Assembly (NCBI RefSeq): GCF_019041915.1
Contig: NZ_JAHPYF010000002.1
Location: 1-64,000 of the forward strand
DNA from: Collinsella sp. MSK.8.10
GTDB taxonomy: Bacteria; Actinomycetota; Coriobacteriia; Coriobacteriales; Coriobacteriaceae
Direction of reading: 5' to 3'
DNA: 64,000 bases
The translations under genes and the position numbers were made by a program. Shown here piece by piece: positions 25,053 through 33,654 of the stretch (positions are counted from its first letter, which is position 1; every line of letters begins with the position of its first letter). The notes beneath the pieces were generated by a model. The model saw only the letters and a program-made list of their open reading frames with translations. It was not told where the DNA came from and did not search any database.

Positions 25053-25116
25053 TATTCCGAGAAGATTCCTAGGGTTTAGTACACCTATGAGTACACCATA
25101 TACAGAGAGGGACAGC

Positions 25117-25917
25117 ATGAGCGCAAATCCGCTGCTTTCCATCGAAGGTCTGACCGCCTCCGTGGACGAGAAGACCATCCTCCACAACGTCAACCTTAAC
25201 GTCGCCGCCGGCGAGACCCACGTGCTGATGGGACCCAACGGCGCCGGCAAGTCCACCCTCGGCCACCTGGTCATGGGCGACCCCGTTTACACGGTCAACG
25301 ACGGCCGCATCGTCTTTGACGGCCAAGACATCACCGAGCTCACCACCGACAAGCGTTCGCGCGCCGGCCTGTTCCTGAGCTTCCAGGCTCCGGTCGAGAT
25401 CCCGGGCGTGCCGCTGTCGAGCTTTTTGCGCGCCAGCATCGCCGGCCGCCCCGGCCTGGAGATGAAGGGCAAGGAGTTCCGCCGTCGCGTCAAGGAGCTC
25501 GCGGCCGAGCTCAACATGGACACCGCCTACCTCAACCGCGAGCTGGGCGTGGGCTTCTCGGGCGGCGAGAAGAAGAAGGTCGAGATGCTCCAGCTCCTGC
25601 TGCTGCAGCCCAAGCTCGCCATCCTGGACGAAACCGACTCCGGCCTGGACGTCGACGCCCTGTCCACCGTCAGCCACGGCATGGACGCCTACCGCAAGAG
25701 CTGCGACGGCTCCATGCTCATCATCACACACAACACGCGCATCCTGGAGCACCTGGATGTCGACCGCGTCCACGTTATGGTCAAGGGCCACATCGTGCGC
25801 GAGGACGACGCCTCGCTCATCCCCTGGATCGACAAGAACGGCTTTGAGACCTTCGAGCGCGAGGCCGCCGAGCAGCGCGCCCAGGCCGAGTCTGCCGCTG
25901 CCGAGCAGCAGGCGTAA
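25117..25917 (+). CDS. sufC: Fe-S assembly ATPase SufC
   Basis: ATG 25117 follows AGAGGGA and gives 266 residues; an ATG 30 bp upstream lacks a ribosome site. ABC ATPase motifs are complete: Walker A GPNGAGKST, Q-loop in FLSFQAPVEIPGVP, signature FSGGEKKKVE, Walker B AILDETDSGLD and ITHNTR switch. SufC drives cluster assembly on the SufBD scaffold by ATP-dependent remodelling in the cytosol. The ExTDSGLD form, with Asp-Glu followed by Thr, is typical for SufC. It is the first gene of a tightly spaced sufCBDSU operon, the usual order in Gram-positive bacteria. Confidence 0.95.
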   Translation: MSANPLLSIEGLTASVDEKTILHNVNLNVAAGETHVLMGPNGAGKSTLGHLVMGDPVYTVNDGRIVFDGQDITELTTDKRSRAGLFLSFQAPVEIPGVPLSSFLRASIAGRPGLEMKGKEFRRRVKELAAELNMDTAYLNRELGVGFSGGEKKKVEMLQLLLLQPKLAILDETDSGLDVDALSTVSHGMDAYRKSCDGSMLIITHNTRILEHLDVDRVHVMVKGHIVREDDASLIPWIDKNGFETFEREAAEQRAQAESAAAEQQA

Positions 25918-25929
25918 AGGGGCGACGCA

Positions 25930-27342
25930 ATGACCAAGAACCGCACCGAGGTCGCGGACATCGACCGCAGCCTCTACGACTTCACCTATGGCGAGGAGGG
26001 ATTCGAGCGCCTCGACGCCGGCATCACGCCCGACATCGTGCGCGAGATCAGCGCCAAAAAGGACGAGCCGCAGTGGATGCTCGACCTGCGCTTAAAGTCC
26101 CTCGAAATCTTCAACCGCTTCCCGGATCCGACGTGGGGCCCCTCCATCGAGGGCCTGGACATGGATAACATCGTCACCTACGTCAAGCCCAACACCGACC
26201 AAAAGCACGACTGGGAGTCGGTGCCCGACGACATCAAGAACACCTTTGAGCGCCTGGGCATCCCCGAGGCCGAGCGCAGCTACCTGGCAGGCGTCGGTGC
26301 TCAGTACGACTCCGAGCTCGTCTACCACAACATGCAGGACACCGCGTCCAAGATGGGCATCGTGTACTCCGGTATTGAGGAAGCCCTGCACGACCCGCAG
26401 TGGGAACCGCTCATCCACGAGAAGTTCATGACGCTCATCCCGCCCACCGACCACAAGTTTGCGGCCCTACACGGCGCCGTGTGGTCGGGCGGCTCGTTTG
26501 TCTACGTTCCCAAGGGCACCAAGTTGGACTTCCCGCTGCAGAGCTACTTCCGCCTCAACGCCAAGGGCGCCGGCCAGTTTGAGCACACGCTCATCATCGT
26601 CGAGGACGATGCCGACCTGCACTTCATTGAGGGTTGCTCCGCGCCCAAGTACAACGTGGCCAACCTCCACGCCGGCGCCGTCGAGCTCTTTGTGGGCAAG
26701 CGTGCGCACCTGCGCTACTCGACCATCGAGAACTGGTCCAAGAACATGTACAACCTCAACACCAAGCGTGCGCGCGTGGACGAGGACGGCGACATCGAGT
26801 GGATCAGCGGCTCCTTCGGCAGCCACGTGGGCTACCTCTACCCCATGAGCGTGCTCAATGGCCGCCGCGCCCGCTCGAGCTTTACCGGCATCACCTTTGC
26901 CGGCGCCGGTCAGAACCTCGACACCGGCTGCAAGGTCGTGCTCAACGCGCCTGAGACCTCGGCAACGGTCGAGACCAAGGGTATCTCCAAGAGCGGCGGC
27001 ATCCAGACGTTCCGCAGCTCCATCGTGGCCACGCCCAAGGCCGAGGGCTCCAAGGCAACCGTGAGCTGCCAGTCGCTCATGCTCGACGACCAGAGCCGAT
27101 CCGACACCATCCCGGCCATGGACATCCGCGCCAAGAACGTCGACATCGGCCACGAGGCCACCATCGGCCGCATCGGCGACGACAAGGTGTTCTACCTGAT
27201 GAGCCGCGGCATCTCGGAGGAAGAGGCCCGCACCATGATCGTCAACGGCTTTGCCAACCCGGTCTCCAAGGAGCTGCCGTTGGAGTATGCCGTCGAGATG
27301 AACAACCTGATCAAGCTCGAGATGGAAGGAGCGATCGGATAA
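25930..27342 (+). CDS. sufB: Fe-S assembly scaffold SufB
   Basis: The 470-residue protein starts at ATG 25930, 12 bp after sufC. It matches SufB over its length: YGEEGFERLDAGITPDIVRE, KDEPQWMLDLRLKSL, FVYVPKGTKLDFPLQSYFR, FIEGCSAPKYNVANLHAGAV and the C-terminal RGISEEEARTMIVNGF. SufB carries the sites where sulfur is received and the nascent cluster is built with SufC and SufD. Its stop overlaps the sufD start by one base. No truncation or odd residue was noted. Confidence 0.95.
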   Translation: MTKNRTEVADIDRSLYDFTYGEEGFERLDAGITPDIVREISAKKDEPQWMLDLRLKSLEIFNRFPDPTWGPSIEGLDMDNIVTYVKPNTDQKHDWESVPDDIKNTFERLGIPEAERSYLAGVGAQYDSELVYHNMQDTASKMGIVYSGIEEALHDPQWEPLIHEKFMTLIPPTDHKFAALHGAVWSGGSFVYVPKGTKLDFPLQSYFRLNAKGAGQFEHTLIIVEDDADLHFIEGCSAPKYNVANLHAGAVELFVGKRAHLRYSTIENWSKNMYNLNTKRARVDEDGDIEWISGSFGSHVGYLYPMSVLNGRRARSSFTGITFAGAGQNLDTGCKVVLNAPETSATVETKGISKSGGIQTFRSSIVATPKAEGSKATVSCQSLMLDDQSRSDTIPAMDIRAKNVDIGHEATIGRIGDDKVFYLMSRGISEEEARTMIVNGFANPVSKELPLEYAVEMNNLIKLEMEGAIG

Positions 27343-28613
27343 TGAAACAGACCACGAACACCGCTGCTACCACCCTTGAGCAGGTCAATGCGATGCCGGC
27401 TGCCACATGGGGCTGGCTGAAGATGAACCAGACCAAGCTCGAGCTCTCTGACGAGCTTGCCGCCGCTCCCGCCGAGACCGTTAAGGTTGAGGGCTTGGAC
27501 GAGCAATTTGCTGGCGTGGCAGACGCGTTCGACGCCGCCATGGACGCCATGGCCGAGCGCTTCCCCGAGCGCCGCGCCTCCGCGCCCGGCGATGCCGCCG
27601 ACCGCGCCCGCATCACGCCCGAGACCGAGCTCGACGTGCCCGCCACCTCCGTCTACCAGGCCGGTGCCATTAAGCTGGAGGAGGAGCTCTCCCCCGCTGA
27701 GGCCTTCGAGACTGGCATGGGCGAGGCTGCCTACACCTACCTGGCCGACCACGCCACCAAGCGCGTCGTCATCGATGTGCCCGCATACAAGCACGCCACG
27801 GTTACCGTGCGTGTGAGCGGTGTCGATGCCGCCGCGGCCATCGCCGCCATCGACGTCGTCGTCCGTCCCCAGTCGACGCTCGACCTGCAGATCACCCTGG
27901 ACTCCCCCGTTGCCGGCGAGGGCGTCGTGGGATCCGTGCTGCGCGTGTGCGCCCACGAGTACGCCACCGTCAACGTGGCCTGCACGCAGACGCTCGACGA
28001 TAGCTGGATCGCACTCGACGATACCGGCCTGTTCCTGGACGAGGGCGCGCGCGTCAACGTGCAACACACCGTCCTGGGTGCCGGCGCCAGCGCCACCGGC
28101 CTTGCCGGCGACCTGCTGGGCGATACCGCCAAGGTCACCATCGATACTGACTACCTTGGCGCCCGTGAGCAGGTGCGCGACTTTAACTACGAGCTGCGCC
28201 ACCGCGGTCGCAAGACCGAGTGCGAGATCGACGCCAACGGCGTGCTGACCGGCACGTCCAAGAAGGTCTACCGTGGCACCATCGACCTCGTGCACGGCTG
28301 CAAGGGTGCAACCGGCACCGAGCGCGAGACGGTGCTTTTGGCCAACAAGGGCGTCGACAACAAGACCATTCCCGTCATTCTCTGCGACGAGGACGACGTC
28401 GCCGGCAACCACGGCGCCACCATCGGTCACGTCCGCGACGAGCAGCTGTTCTACCTCGCCTGCCGCGGTCTTGACCAAAACGCCGCCGAGGACCTGTTCA
28501 TCCGCGCCAAGCTGGAGGACGCCGCGCTTTCCGCCACCGACGAGCGCACCCGCGCCGGCATCGTCCGCCTGGGCAACAACCTGATCGACAACTTTGAAGA
28601 GGAGCTCGCATGA
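27342..28613 (+). CDS. sufD: Fe-S assembly protein SufD
   Basis: ATG 27342 shares one base with the sufB stop. The 423-residue protein has a variable N-terminus and a conserved C-terminal beta-helix: VNVQHTVLGAGASATGLAGD, KVYRGTIDLVHGCKGATGTE, TVLLANKGVDNKTIPVILCD and LFYLACRGLDQNAAEDLFIR. SufD pairs with SufB in the SufBC2D complex and helps iron entry. The gene shares operon, spacing and composition with its neighbours, and its stop overlaps sufS by four bases (ATGA). Confidence 0.92.
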   Translation: MKQTTNTAATTLEQVNAMPAATWGWLKMNQTKLELSDELAAAPAETVKVEGLDEQFAGVADAFDAAMDAMAERFPERRASAPGDAADRARITPETELDVPATSVYQAGAIKLEEELSPAEAFETGMGEAAYTYLADHATKRVVIDVPAYKHATVTVRVSGVDAAAAIAAIDVVVRPQSTLDLQITLDSPVAGEGVVGSVLRVCAHEYATVNVACTQTLDDSWIALDDTGLFLDEGARVNVQHTVLGAGASATGLAGDLLGDTAKVTIDTDYLGAREQVRDFNYELRHRGRKTECEIDANGVLTGTSKKVYRGTIDLVHGCKGATGTERETVLLANKGVDNKTIPVILCDEDDVAGNHGATIGHVRDEQLFYLACRGLDQNAAEDLFIRAKLEDAALSATDERTRAGIVRLGNNLIDNFEEELA

Positions 28614-29935
28614 TCGACACCGAGCACGTTAAATGCGACACCTGTACCGCACCGGAGCCTATGGAGCTCGACGCCAGCGACGAGGCCTCGCGCGGCTGGC
28701 CTACCGTCGACATCGAGACCAATCCCTACAAGGCGCAATTCCCGCTTTTCCAGCAGCACCCCGAGATCGCCTTCCTCGATAGCGCCGCCACCGCGCAGCG
28801 CCCCGCCTGCGTGCTTGACGCCGAACGCGACTTCTACCAGCGCATGAACGCCAACCCCCTGCGCGGCCTGTACTCGCTGTCCGTCGAGGCAACCGACGCC
28901 ATCGCGAAGGTCCGCCAGCAGATCGCCGACCTCATCGGCGCCTCACAGGCCAACGAGGTCGTCTTCACCCGCAACACGAGCGAGTCGCTCAACCTGGTCG
29001 CCAAGAGCTTTGCGCCCACAGTGCTCAAACCGGGCGACGAGGTCGTCATCACCATCATGGAGCACCACTCCAACCTGATTCCGTGGCAGCAGGTCTGCCG
29101 CGAGACCGGCGCCAAGCTCGTCTACCTCTACCCCACCAAGACCGGCCAGCTCACCACCGAGGAGGTTCTTGCCAAGGTGGGTCCCAAGACCAAAATTCTG
29201 GCCGTGGGTCAGGTTTCTAACGTGCTGGGCGTCGAGAACCCGGTCAAGAACCTCGGCAAACTCGTGCACAAGTACGGCGGCTACCTGGTCGTCGACGGTG
29301 CGCAGTCGCTGCCGCACATGCCGGTCGATGTGGCCGACCTGGGCGCCGACTTCTTTGCCTTTAGCGCGCACAAGGCCATGGGCCCCATGGGCATCGGCGT
29401 GCTGTGGGGCAAGATGGACCTGCTCAACGCCATGCCGCCCATGCTCACCGGCGGCGAGATGATCGATTCGGTCACCGAGCAGGACGCCGTCTGGGCGCCC
29501 GTCCCCGAGAAGTTCGAGGCCGGCACGCAGGACGCCGCCGGCATATTCGCCACGGGTGCGGCACTCGACTACCTCGTCAACACGGTTGGCTACGAAAACA
29601 TCCAGGCACGCGAGCAGGCACTCGTCCACTACCTGATGGGCGAACTCATGCAGCTCGACTTTGTCCAGATCATCGGCTCCATCTACTGGGACAACCATCA
29701 CGGCGTCGTCAGCTTTAACGTCAAGGGTATCCACCCGCACGACGTCGCGAGCATCATGGACATGGACGGCGTGTGCATCCGTGCCGGTCACCACTGCGCG
29801 CAGCCGCTGCTTACCTGGCTGGGCGTCGAGAACCTCGCCTGCTGCCGCGCCAGCGTGGCCTTCTACAACGACAAGGCCGACATCGATAAGTTCATCGCCG
29901 GCCTGCATCACGTTTGGAGCACGTTCAATGGGTAA
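28610..29935 (+). CDS. sufS: Cysteine desulfurase SufS
   Basis: ATG 28610 overlaps sufD by four bases; 441 residues. The fold-type I PLP enzyme shows NTSESLNLVAKSF, MEHHSNLIPWQQV, SFAFSAHKAMGPMGIGVLWG-like Lys region (SAHKAMG near 253) and RAGHHCAQPLLTW with the catalytic Cys near 394. It removes sulfur from cysteine as a persulfide and hands it to SufU. About 40 extra residues precede the usual start, including CDTCTAPEPMELD with two cysteines; this extension is unusual and of unknown role. The overlap with sufU implies coupled translation. Confidence 0.93.
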   Translation: MIDTEHVKCDTCTAPEPMELDASDEASRGWPTVDIETNPYKAQFPLFQQHPEIAFLDSAATAQRPACVLDAERDFYQRMNANPLRGLYSLSVEATDAIAKVRQQIADLIGASQANEVVFTRNTSESLNLVAKSFAPTVLKPGDEVVITIMEHHSNLIPWQQVCRETGAKLVYLYPTKTGQLTTEEVLAKVGPKTKILAVGQVSNVLGVENPVKNLGKLVHKYGGYLVVDGAQSLPHMPVDVADLGADFFAFSAHKAMGPMGIGVLWGKMDLLNAMPPMLTGGEMIDSVTEQDAVWAPVPEKFEAGTQDAAGIFATGAALDYLVNTVGYENIQAREQALVHYLMGELMQLDFVQIIGSIYWDNHHGVVSFNVKGIHPHDVASIMDMDGVCIRAGHHCAQPLLTWLGVENLACCRASVAFYNDKADIDKFIAGLHHVWSTFNG

Positions 29936-30362
29936 TCTGTACACCTCCACCACGTTTATGGAGCACAACTCGCACCCCGACTACAAGTACGAGATGGATG
30001 CCCCCACGCACGAGCACGACGGCATCAACCCCAGCTGTGGCGACGAGCTCACCTTGCAGCTGCGCGTCGAGAACGGTGTGATCGAGGAGGCCTCCTTTAC
30101 CGGTCATGGCTGCGCCATCAGCCAGGCCAGCGCCGACATCATGGCCGACCTCATCACCGGCGAGACCGTCGAGGAAGCTCACCGCCTGGCAGAGCTCTTC
30201 CTCGCCATGATCCGCGGCGAGCAGCTCTCCGAGGAAGATCTGGAAGACCTGGACGAAGCCGCCCAGCTCCAGGACATCTCGCACATGCCCGCCCGCGTCA
30301 AATGCGCCGAGCTCGCCTGGCGCACCCTCGACGGCATGCTCACGGGACAAAATAATCAGTAG
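29928..30362 (+). CDS. sufU: SufU sulfur-transfer protein
   Basis: ATG 29928 overlaps the sufS end by eight bases; 144 residues. The three conserved cysteines are present in NPSCGDELTL, GHGCAISQAS and ARVKCAELAW, with Asp in the first motif, as in zinc-binding SufU. It accepts persulfide sulfur from SufS and passes it to SufB. It takes the place of SufE in Gram-positive lineages. The C-terminal region has an acidic insert (EEDLEDLDEAAQLQD). It is the last gene of the operon and is followed by a hairpin terminator. Confidence 0.93.
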   Translation: MGNLYTSTTFMEHNSHPDYKYEMDAPTHEHDGINPSCGDELTLQLRVENGVIEEASFTGHGCAISQASADIMADLITGETVEEAHRLAELFLAMIRGEQLSEEDLEDLDEAAQLQDISHMPARVKCAELAWRTLDGMLTGQNNQ

Positions 30363-30390
30363 TATTTGTCCCAAATCTTAAGAATTTTGT

Positions 30391-30430
30391 TGGCCGAATC
30401 GCTTGACTAAGAGTGGTTCGGCCATTTTCT
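30391..30430 (+). terminator. Terminator of the suf operon
   Basis: TGGCCGAA (30391-30398) pairs with TTCGGCCA (30417-30424), with further pairs in the loop, followed by TTTTCT. A second hairpin (GGGACAAA/TTTGTCCC) spans the sufU stop codon just upstream. Confidence 0.7.
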
Positions 30431-31238
30431 ATTCCGAGAGCTCGGCCTGTGCCTTCACCCGCGCATAAGCGCGCACGATACGAGAGACGGTACTTTTGCC
30501 AATCCCGGTATACCGCTCAATCTGGCGCACCGTAAAACCGGCATCGTGCAATCCAAAAATAACGGTATCGCGCTGCGCCGGCGGTGCGACTTTAACCCCA
30601 CGAAGCGGAACCCCTAGCTCCTTCGCCAACTTGTTGGCAAAGGCGTGGCGTTCCCACTCCGTCTCTTTCATATCGCACAGAGCTGGCTCACTGCCGTCGG
30701 GCGTCGAAAGCGAATAGGCAATAAAGCCCTCGGCAGAGCCAAAAAGCTCAAGCACGCAAGAAGGATCAGAAAATCCCCTCACGACATCGGCCGCGTCACC
30801 GTCGTAAGCGCACAAATGCTCCGCAAAGCTACTCCAGGGATAACGCTCGATTAGGCTAACGCCCGCCTCCTGCGGATCGGCGTGTACGGAGCGAATAGCC
30901 TCCATCACCTGCCAGTCGGTATCGAGCGAGCGCCGGTCAAAACGGTTCTGGAACAGATGCCCTGTGCGCCCCGTGCGTTTATTGAACCGCCGCGCGTACG
31001 TCAAAAGCAACCGGTGCATCGCCGCGCTCATCCTGTCCTCGTAATCTGTAAGCACCAAATGCACGTGATTGCCCATAAGGCACCAGGCGATAACCGTCAC
31101 ACCCTCCTCGCAGCAGCACTCGCGCATCAGCTCCAAAAACTCCCACCGGTCTTCATCGCCCTCAAAGATGAGCTGCTTGCCCGTACCGCGGGCACAGACA
31201 TGGTAAAAGCCGGTAACCGTTTTCCAAACGCGCTGCAT
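30429..31238 (-). CDS. REP-associated tyrosine transposase (RAYT)-like HUH protein
   Basis: ATG 31238 follows GAAGGGAG and gives 269 residues; a longer frame upstream lacks support. The Y1 transposase core is clear: MQRVWKTVTGFYHVCARGTG, FEGDEDRWEFLELM, and the metal-binding HUH motif in CLMGNHVHLVLTDYEDRMSA, then GRTGHLFQNRFDRRSLDTD. After residue 190 a helix-turn-helix tail follows (AGFTVRQIERYTGIGKSTVS). Such proteins cut and mobilise short palindromic REP elements and are single domesticated genes without terminal repeats. The tail with a ParB/resolvase-type helix-turn-helix is unusual. The catalytic Tyr was not pinned down. Confidence 0.8.
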   Translation of the reverse strand: MQRVWKTVTGFYHVCARGTGKQLIFEGDEDRWEFLELMRECCCEEGVTVIAWCLMGNHVHLVLTDYEDRMSAAMHRLLLTYARRFNKRTGRTGHLFQNRFDRRSLDTDWQVMEAIRSVHADPQEAGVSLIERYPWSSFAEHLCAYDGDAADVVRGFSDPSCVLELFGSAEGFIAYSLSTPDGSEPALCDMKETEWERHAFANKLAKELGVPLRGVKVAPPAQRDTVIFGLHDAGFTVRQIERYTGIGKSTVSRIVRAYARVKAQAELSE

Positions 31239-31640
31239 GGCGCTCCCTTCGCCGGGATCTGCTTGCCATCCAATACAGCACGATTGAAGCGTGCCATCAA
31301 AACATTCACGCAAAACAATACACTCGCGCGGCCAAAGGCAGTAATCAGGCGGCGAACGGCACCGTTGCAACAGGTCAACCCCTGTAACGCTTACAAGAGC
31401 TGACCAAAAGCTTGCCAAGAAGGACCCCCTCTACGGAAGTTCACGACCACATAACATAGGGTTAAACCGTTTCAATTAAAACTTCCGGACTTCTCGCTAC
31501 GAAAACTGAGCCGTTCGCCGAATATTCCGTGCATTTCGCGGTATTATAGGGGCTGCATGTCATGTCCCTTTCGAAGGGTCGCCCGGCAATCGCCAGCCAC
31601 GACCCCCAGACGGGACGCCAACACGATAGAGAGGAGAGGC
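31239..31640. promoter_or_regulatory. Intergenic region with promoter for the NifU-like gene
   Basis: About 400 bp without a gene. TATTAT at 31542-31547 is a good -10 for the rightward gene, though no strong -35 sits 17 bp upstream. The rest (31239-31500) shows no recognisable RNA or coding feature. Confidence 0.4.
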
Positions 31641-32375
31641 ATGCAGTACTCACAGGAAGTGGAGAACATGTGCCCCGTTGCCAAGGGTGCATACCACGGC
31701 CCCGCACCCATCCCCGAGGAGGGCAAGTGGGTCCAGGCTAAGGAGATTTCCGACATCTCCGGTCTTACGCACGGTGTGGGTTGGTGCGCACCTCAGCAGG
31801 GCGCCTGCAAGCTCACGCTGAACGTCAAGGACGGCATCATCGAGGAGGCCCTCGTTGAGACCATCGGCTGCTCGGGCATGACCCACTCTGCCGCCATGGC
31901 TTCCGAGATCCTTCCCGGTAAGACCATCCTCGAGGCCCTCAACACCGACCTCGTCTGCGACGCCATCAACGTTGCTATGCGCGAGATCTTCCTGCAGATC
32001 GTTTACGGCCGCAGCCAGACCGCGTTCTCCGAGGGCGGCCTGCCCGTGGGCGCCTCCCTCGACGACCTCGGCAAGGGCCTTCGCTCTCAGGTCGGCACCA
32101 TGTTCGGCACCAAGGCCAAGGGCGCTCGTTACCTCGAGCTCGCTCAGGGCTACGTCACCCGCATGGCTCTCAACGACAAGAACGAGATCATCGCATTCGA
32201 GTTCCTGAACCTCGGCAAGTTCACCGACGCCGTCAAGGCCGGCAAGACCCCCGAGGAGGCCATCGCTGGCGCTATGGGCCACTATGGTCAGTGGGAGAAC
32301 GCTGCCAAGTACATCGACCCGCGCACCGACGAGGAGACTCACTCCGTCGCCAGCGTGTTCCCGGTTCACGAGTAG
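31641..32375 (+). CDS. NifU/IscU-like scaffold protein paired with GGGtGRT protein
   Basis: ATG 31641 follows GAGGAGAGG and gives 244 residues. The core resembles IscU/NifU N-terminal domains: HGVGWCAPQQGACKLTLNVK, IIEEALVETIGCSGMTHSAA, MASEILPGKT, with cysteines at the positions that hold a cluster. An extra C-terminal region (GTMFGTKAKGARYLELAQGY, VTRMALNDKNEIIAFEFLNL) is specific to this group. In anaerobes the gene is regularly next to one for a GGGtGRT protein, as here with 18 bp between. The pair may handle Fe-S clusters or a metal cofactor; the exact reaction is unknown. This is a second, suf-independent scaffold in the window. Confidence 0.8.
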   Translation: MQYSQEVENMCPVAKGAYHGPAPIPEEGKWVQAKEISDISGLTHGVGWCAPQQGACKLTLNVKDGIIEEALVETIGCSGMTHSAAMASEILPGKTILEALNTDLVCDAINVAMREIFLQIVYGRSQTAFSEGGLPVGASLDDLGKGLRSQVGTMFGTKAKGARYLELAQGYVTRMALNDKNEIIAFEFLNLGKFTDAVKAGKTPEEAIAGAMGHYGQWENAAKYIDPRTDEETHSVASVFPVHE

Positions 32376-32393
32376 AAAGGGAGGGAAATAACT

Positions 32394-33398
32394 ATGACTG
32401 TTACGTTCGAAGGTTACGAGCGCCGCGCTGACAAGATCAACAAGTGCCTCGCCGACAACGGCATCGCCTCCCTCGAGGAAGCTCTGCAGATCTGCACCGA
32501 CAAGGGCTTCAACCCGCGTGAGATCGTCAACAACACCCAGTCCATCGCCTTCCAGAACGCCGAGTGGGCCTACACCCTCGGTTGCGCTCTCGCTGTCAAG
32601 CGTGGCGCCAAGTCCGCTTCTGAGGCTGCCGCCATCATCGGCGAGGGCATCCAGGCCTTCACCGTTCCCGGCTCCGTCGCCGAGGACCGCAAGGTCGGTC
32701 TGGGCCACGGCAACCTGGGCGCTATGCTGCTCTCCGACGACACCGAGTGCTTCGCCTTCCTGGCCGGTCACGAGTCCTTCGCTGCCGCTGAGGGCGCTAT
32801 CGGCCTGGCTCTGAACGCCAACAAGGCTCGTAAGAAGCCGCTGCGCGTCATCCTCAACGGTCTGGGCAAGGACGCTGCTCAGATCATCGCCCGCATCAAC
32901 GGCTTCACCTATGTGAAGACCCAGTTCGACTACTTCACGGGCGAGCTCAAGGTCGTCGAGACCATCCCCTACTCCGATGGTCCCCGCGCCGCCGTCAACT
33001 GCTACGGCGCCGACGACGTCCGCGAGGGCGTTGCCATCATGTGGCACGAGAACGTCGACATCTCGATCACCGGTAACTCCACCAACCCCACGCGCTTCCA
33101 GCACCCCGTCGCTGGCACCTACAAGAAGGAGCGCCTCGAGGCTGGCAAGAAGTACTTCTCCGTCGCTTCTGGTGGCGGCACTGGCCGTACCCTGCACCCG
33201 GACAACATGGGCGCCGGCCCTGCCTCTTACGGCATGACCGACACCATGGGCCGCATGCACTCCGACGCCCAGTTCGCCGGTTCTTCCTCCGTGCCTGCGC
33301 ACGTCGACATGATGGGTCTCATCGGCATGGGCAACAACCCCATGGTCGGTGCCACCGTCGCCTGCGCTGTCGCCGTCGAGGAGGCCCTCAAGGCCTAA
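32394..33398 (+). CDS. GGGtGRT family protein
   Basis: The 334-residue protein starts at ATG 32394 behind AAGGGAGGG. It contains the name-giving motif in VASGGGTGRTLHPDNMGAGP and ends MMGLIGMGNNPMVGATVACA. Other conserved segments are LGHGNLGAMLLSDDTECFAF and FVKTQ-like FTYVKTQFDYFTGELKVVET. The family has no established activity; it is a whole-length, single-domain protein confined mainly to anaerobes and always travels with a NifU-like partner as seen here. Synonymous codon choice is strongly biased to C-ending codons, suggesting high expression. A strong terminator closes the two-gene operon. Confidence 0.88.
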   Translation: MTVTFEGYERRADKINKCLADNGIASLEEALQICTDKGFNPREIVNNTQSIAFQNAEWAYTLGCALAVKRGAKSASEAAAIIGEGIQAFTVPGSVAEDRKVGLGHGNLGAMLLSDDTECFAFLAGHESFAAAEGAIGLALNANKARKKPLRVILNGLGKDAAQIIARINGFTYVKTQFDYFTGELKVVETIPYSDGPRAAVNCYGADDVREGVAIMWHENVDISITGNSTNPTRFQHPVAGTYKKERLEAGKKYFSVASGGGTGRTLHPDNMGAGPASYGMTDTMGRMHSDAQFAGSSSVPAHVDMMGLIGMGNNPMVGATVACAVAVEEALKA

Positions 33399-33433
33399 TC
33401 GCGCCCGCGCGATGCTCATATAGCTGAGCTTTG

Positions 33434-33470
33434 GAGCCGCTACCCACCCGGGTAGCGGCTCTTTTTGTTT
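33434..33470 (+). terminator. Rho-independent terminator after the GGGtGRT gene
   Basis: A perfect 12-bp stem (33434-33445 with 33450-33461), ACCC loop and CTTTTTGTTT tail. Confidence 0.93.
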
Positions 33471-33654
33471 GCGCTGTCGCAGGGTAGCTAATGTCGATAT
33501 ATCAGCTGGGGCGAAATACGAGATGTGAAGAGATGGAGCGCCAGAGCGTCCATGACGCCCACCTGCCATATTTGCCCTTTACCGATTTGCCGGGTCTTTG
33601 CGGCCCCATTGCCGATCACCCGTGCGACAATGCGCCGGACGAGAAAGGAATCCG

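Noticed and set aside
27192..28478. Minus-strand frame opposite sufD and similar ones opposite sufB, sufS, trpS and pncB
   Set aside because: Each mirrors a well-identified gene and has no recognisable content.
31650..33569. Long minus-strand frame (639 codons) opposite the NifU-like and GGGtGRT genes
   Set aside because: It spans two real genes and their spacer; composition and lack of motifs mark it as antisense shadow.
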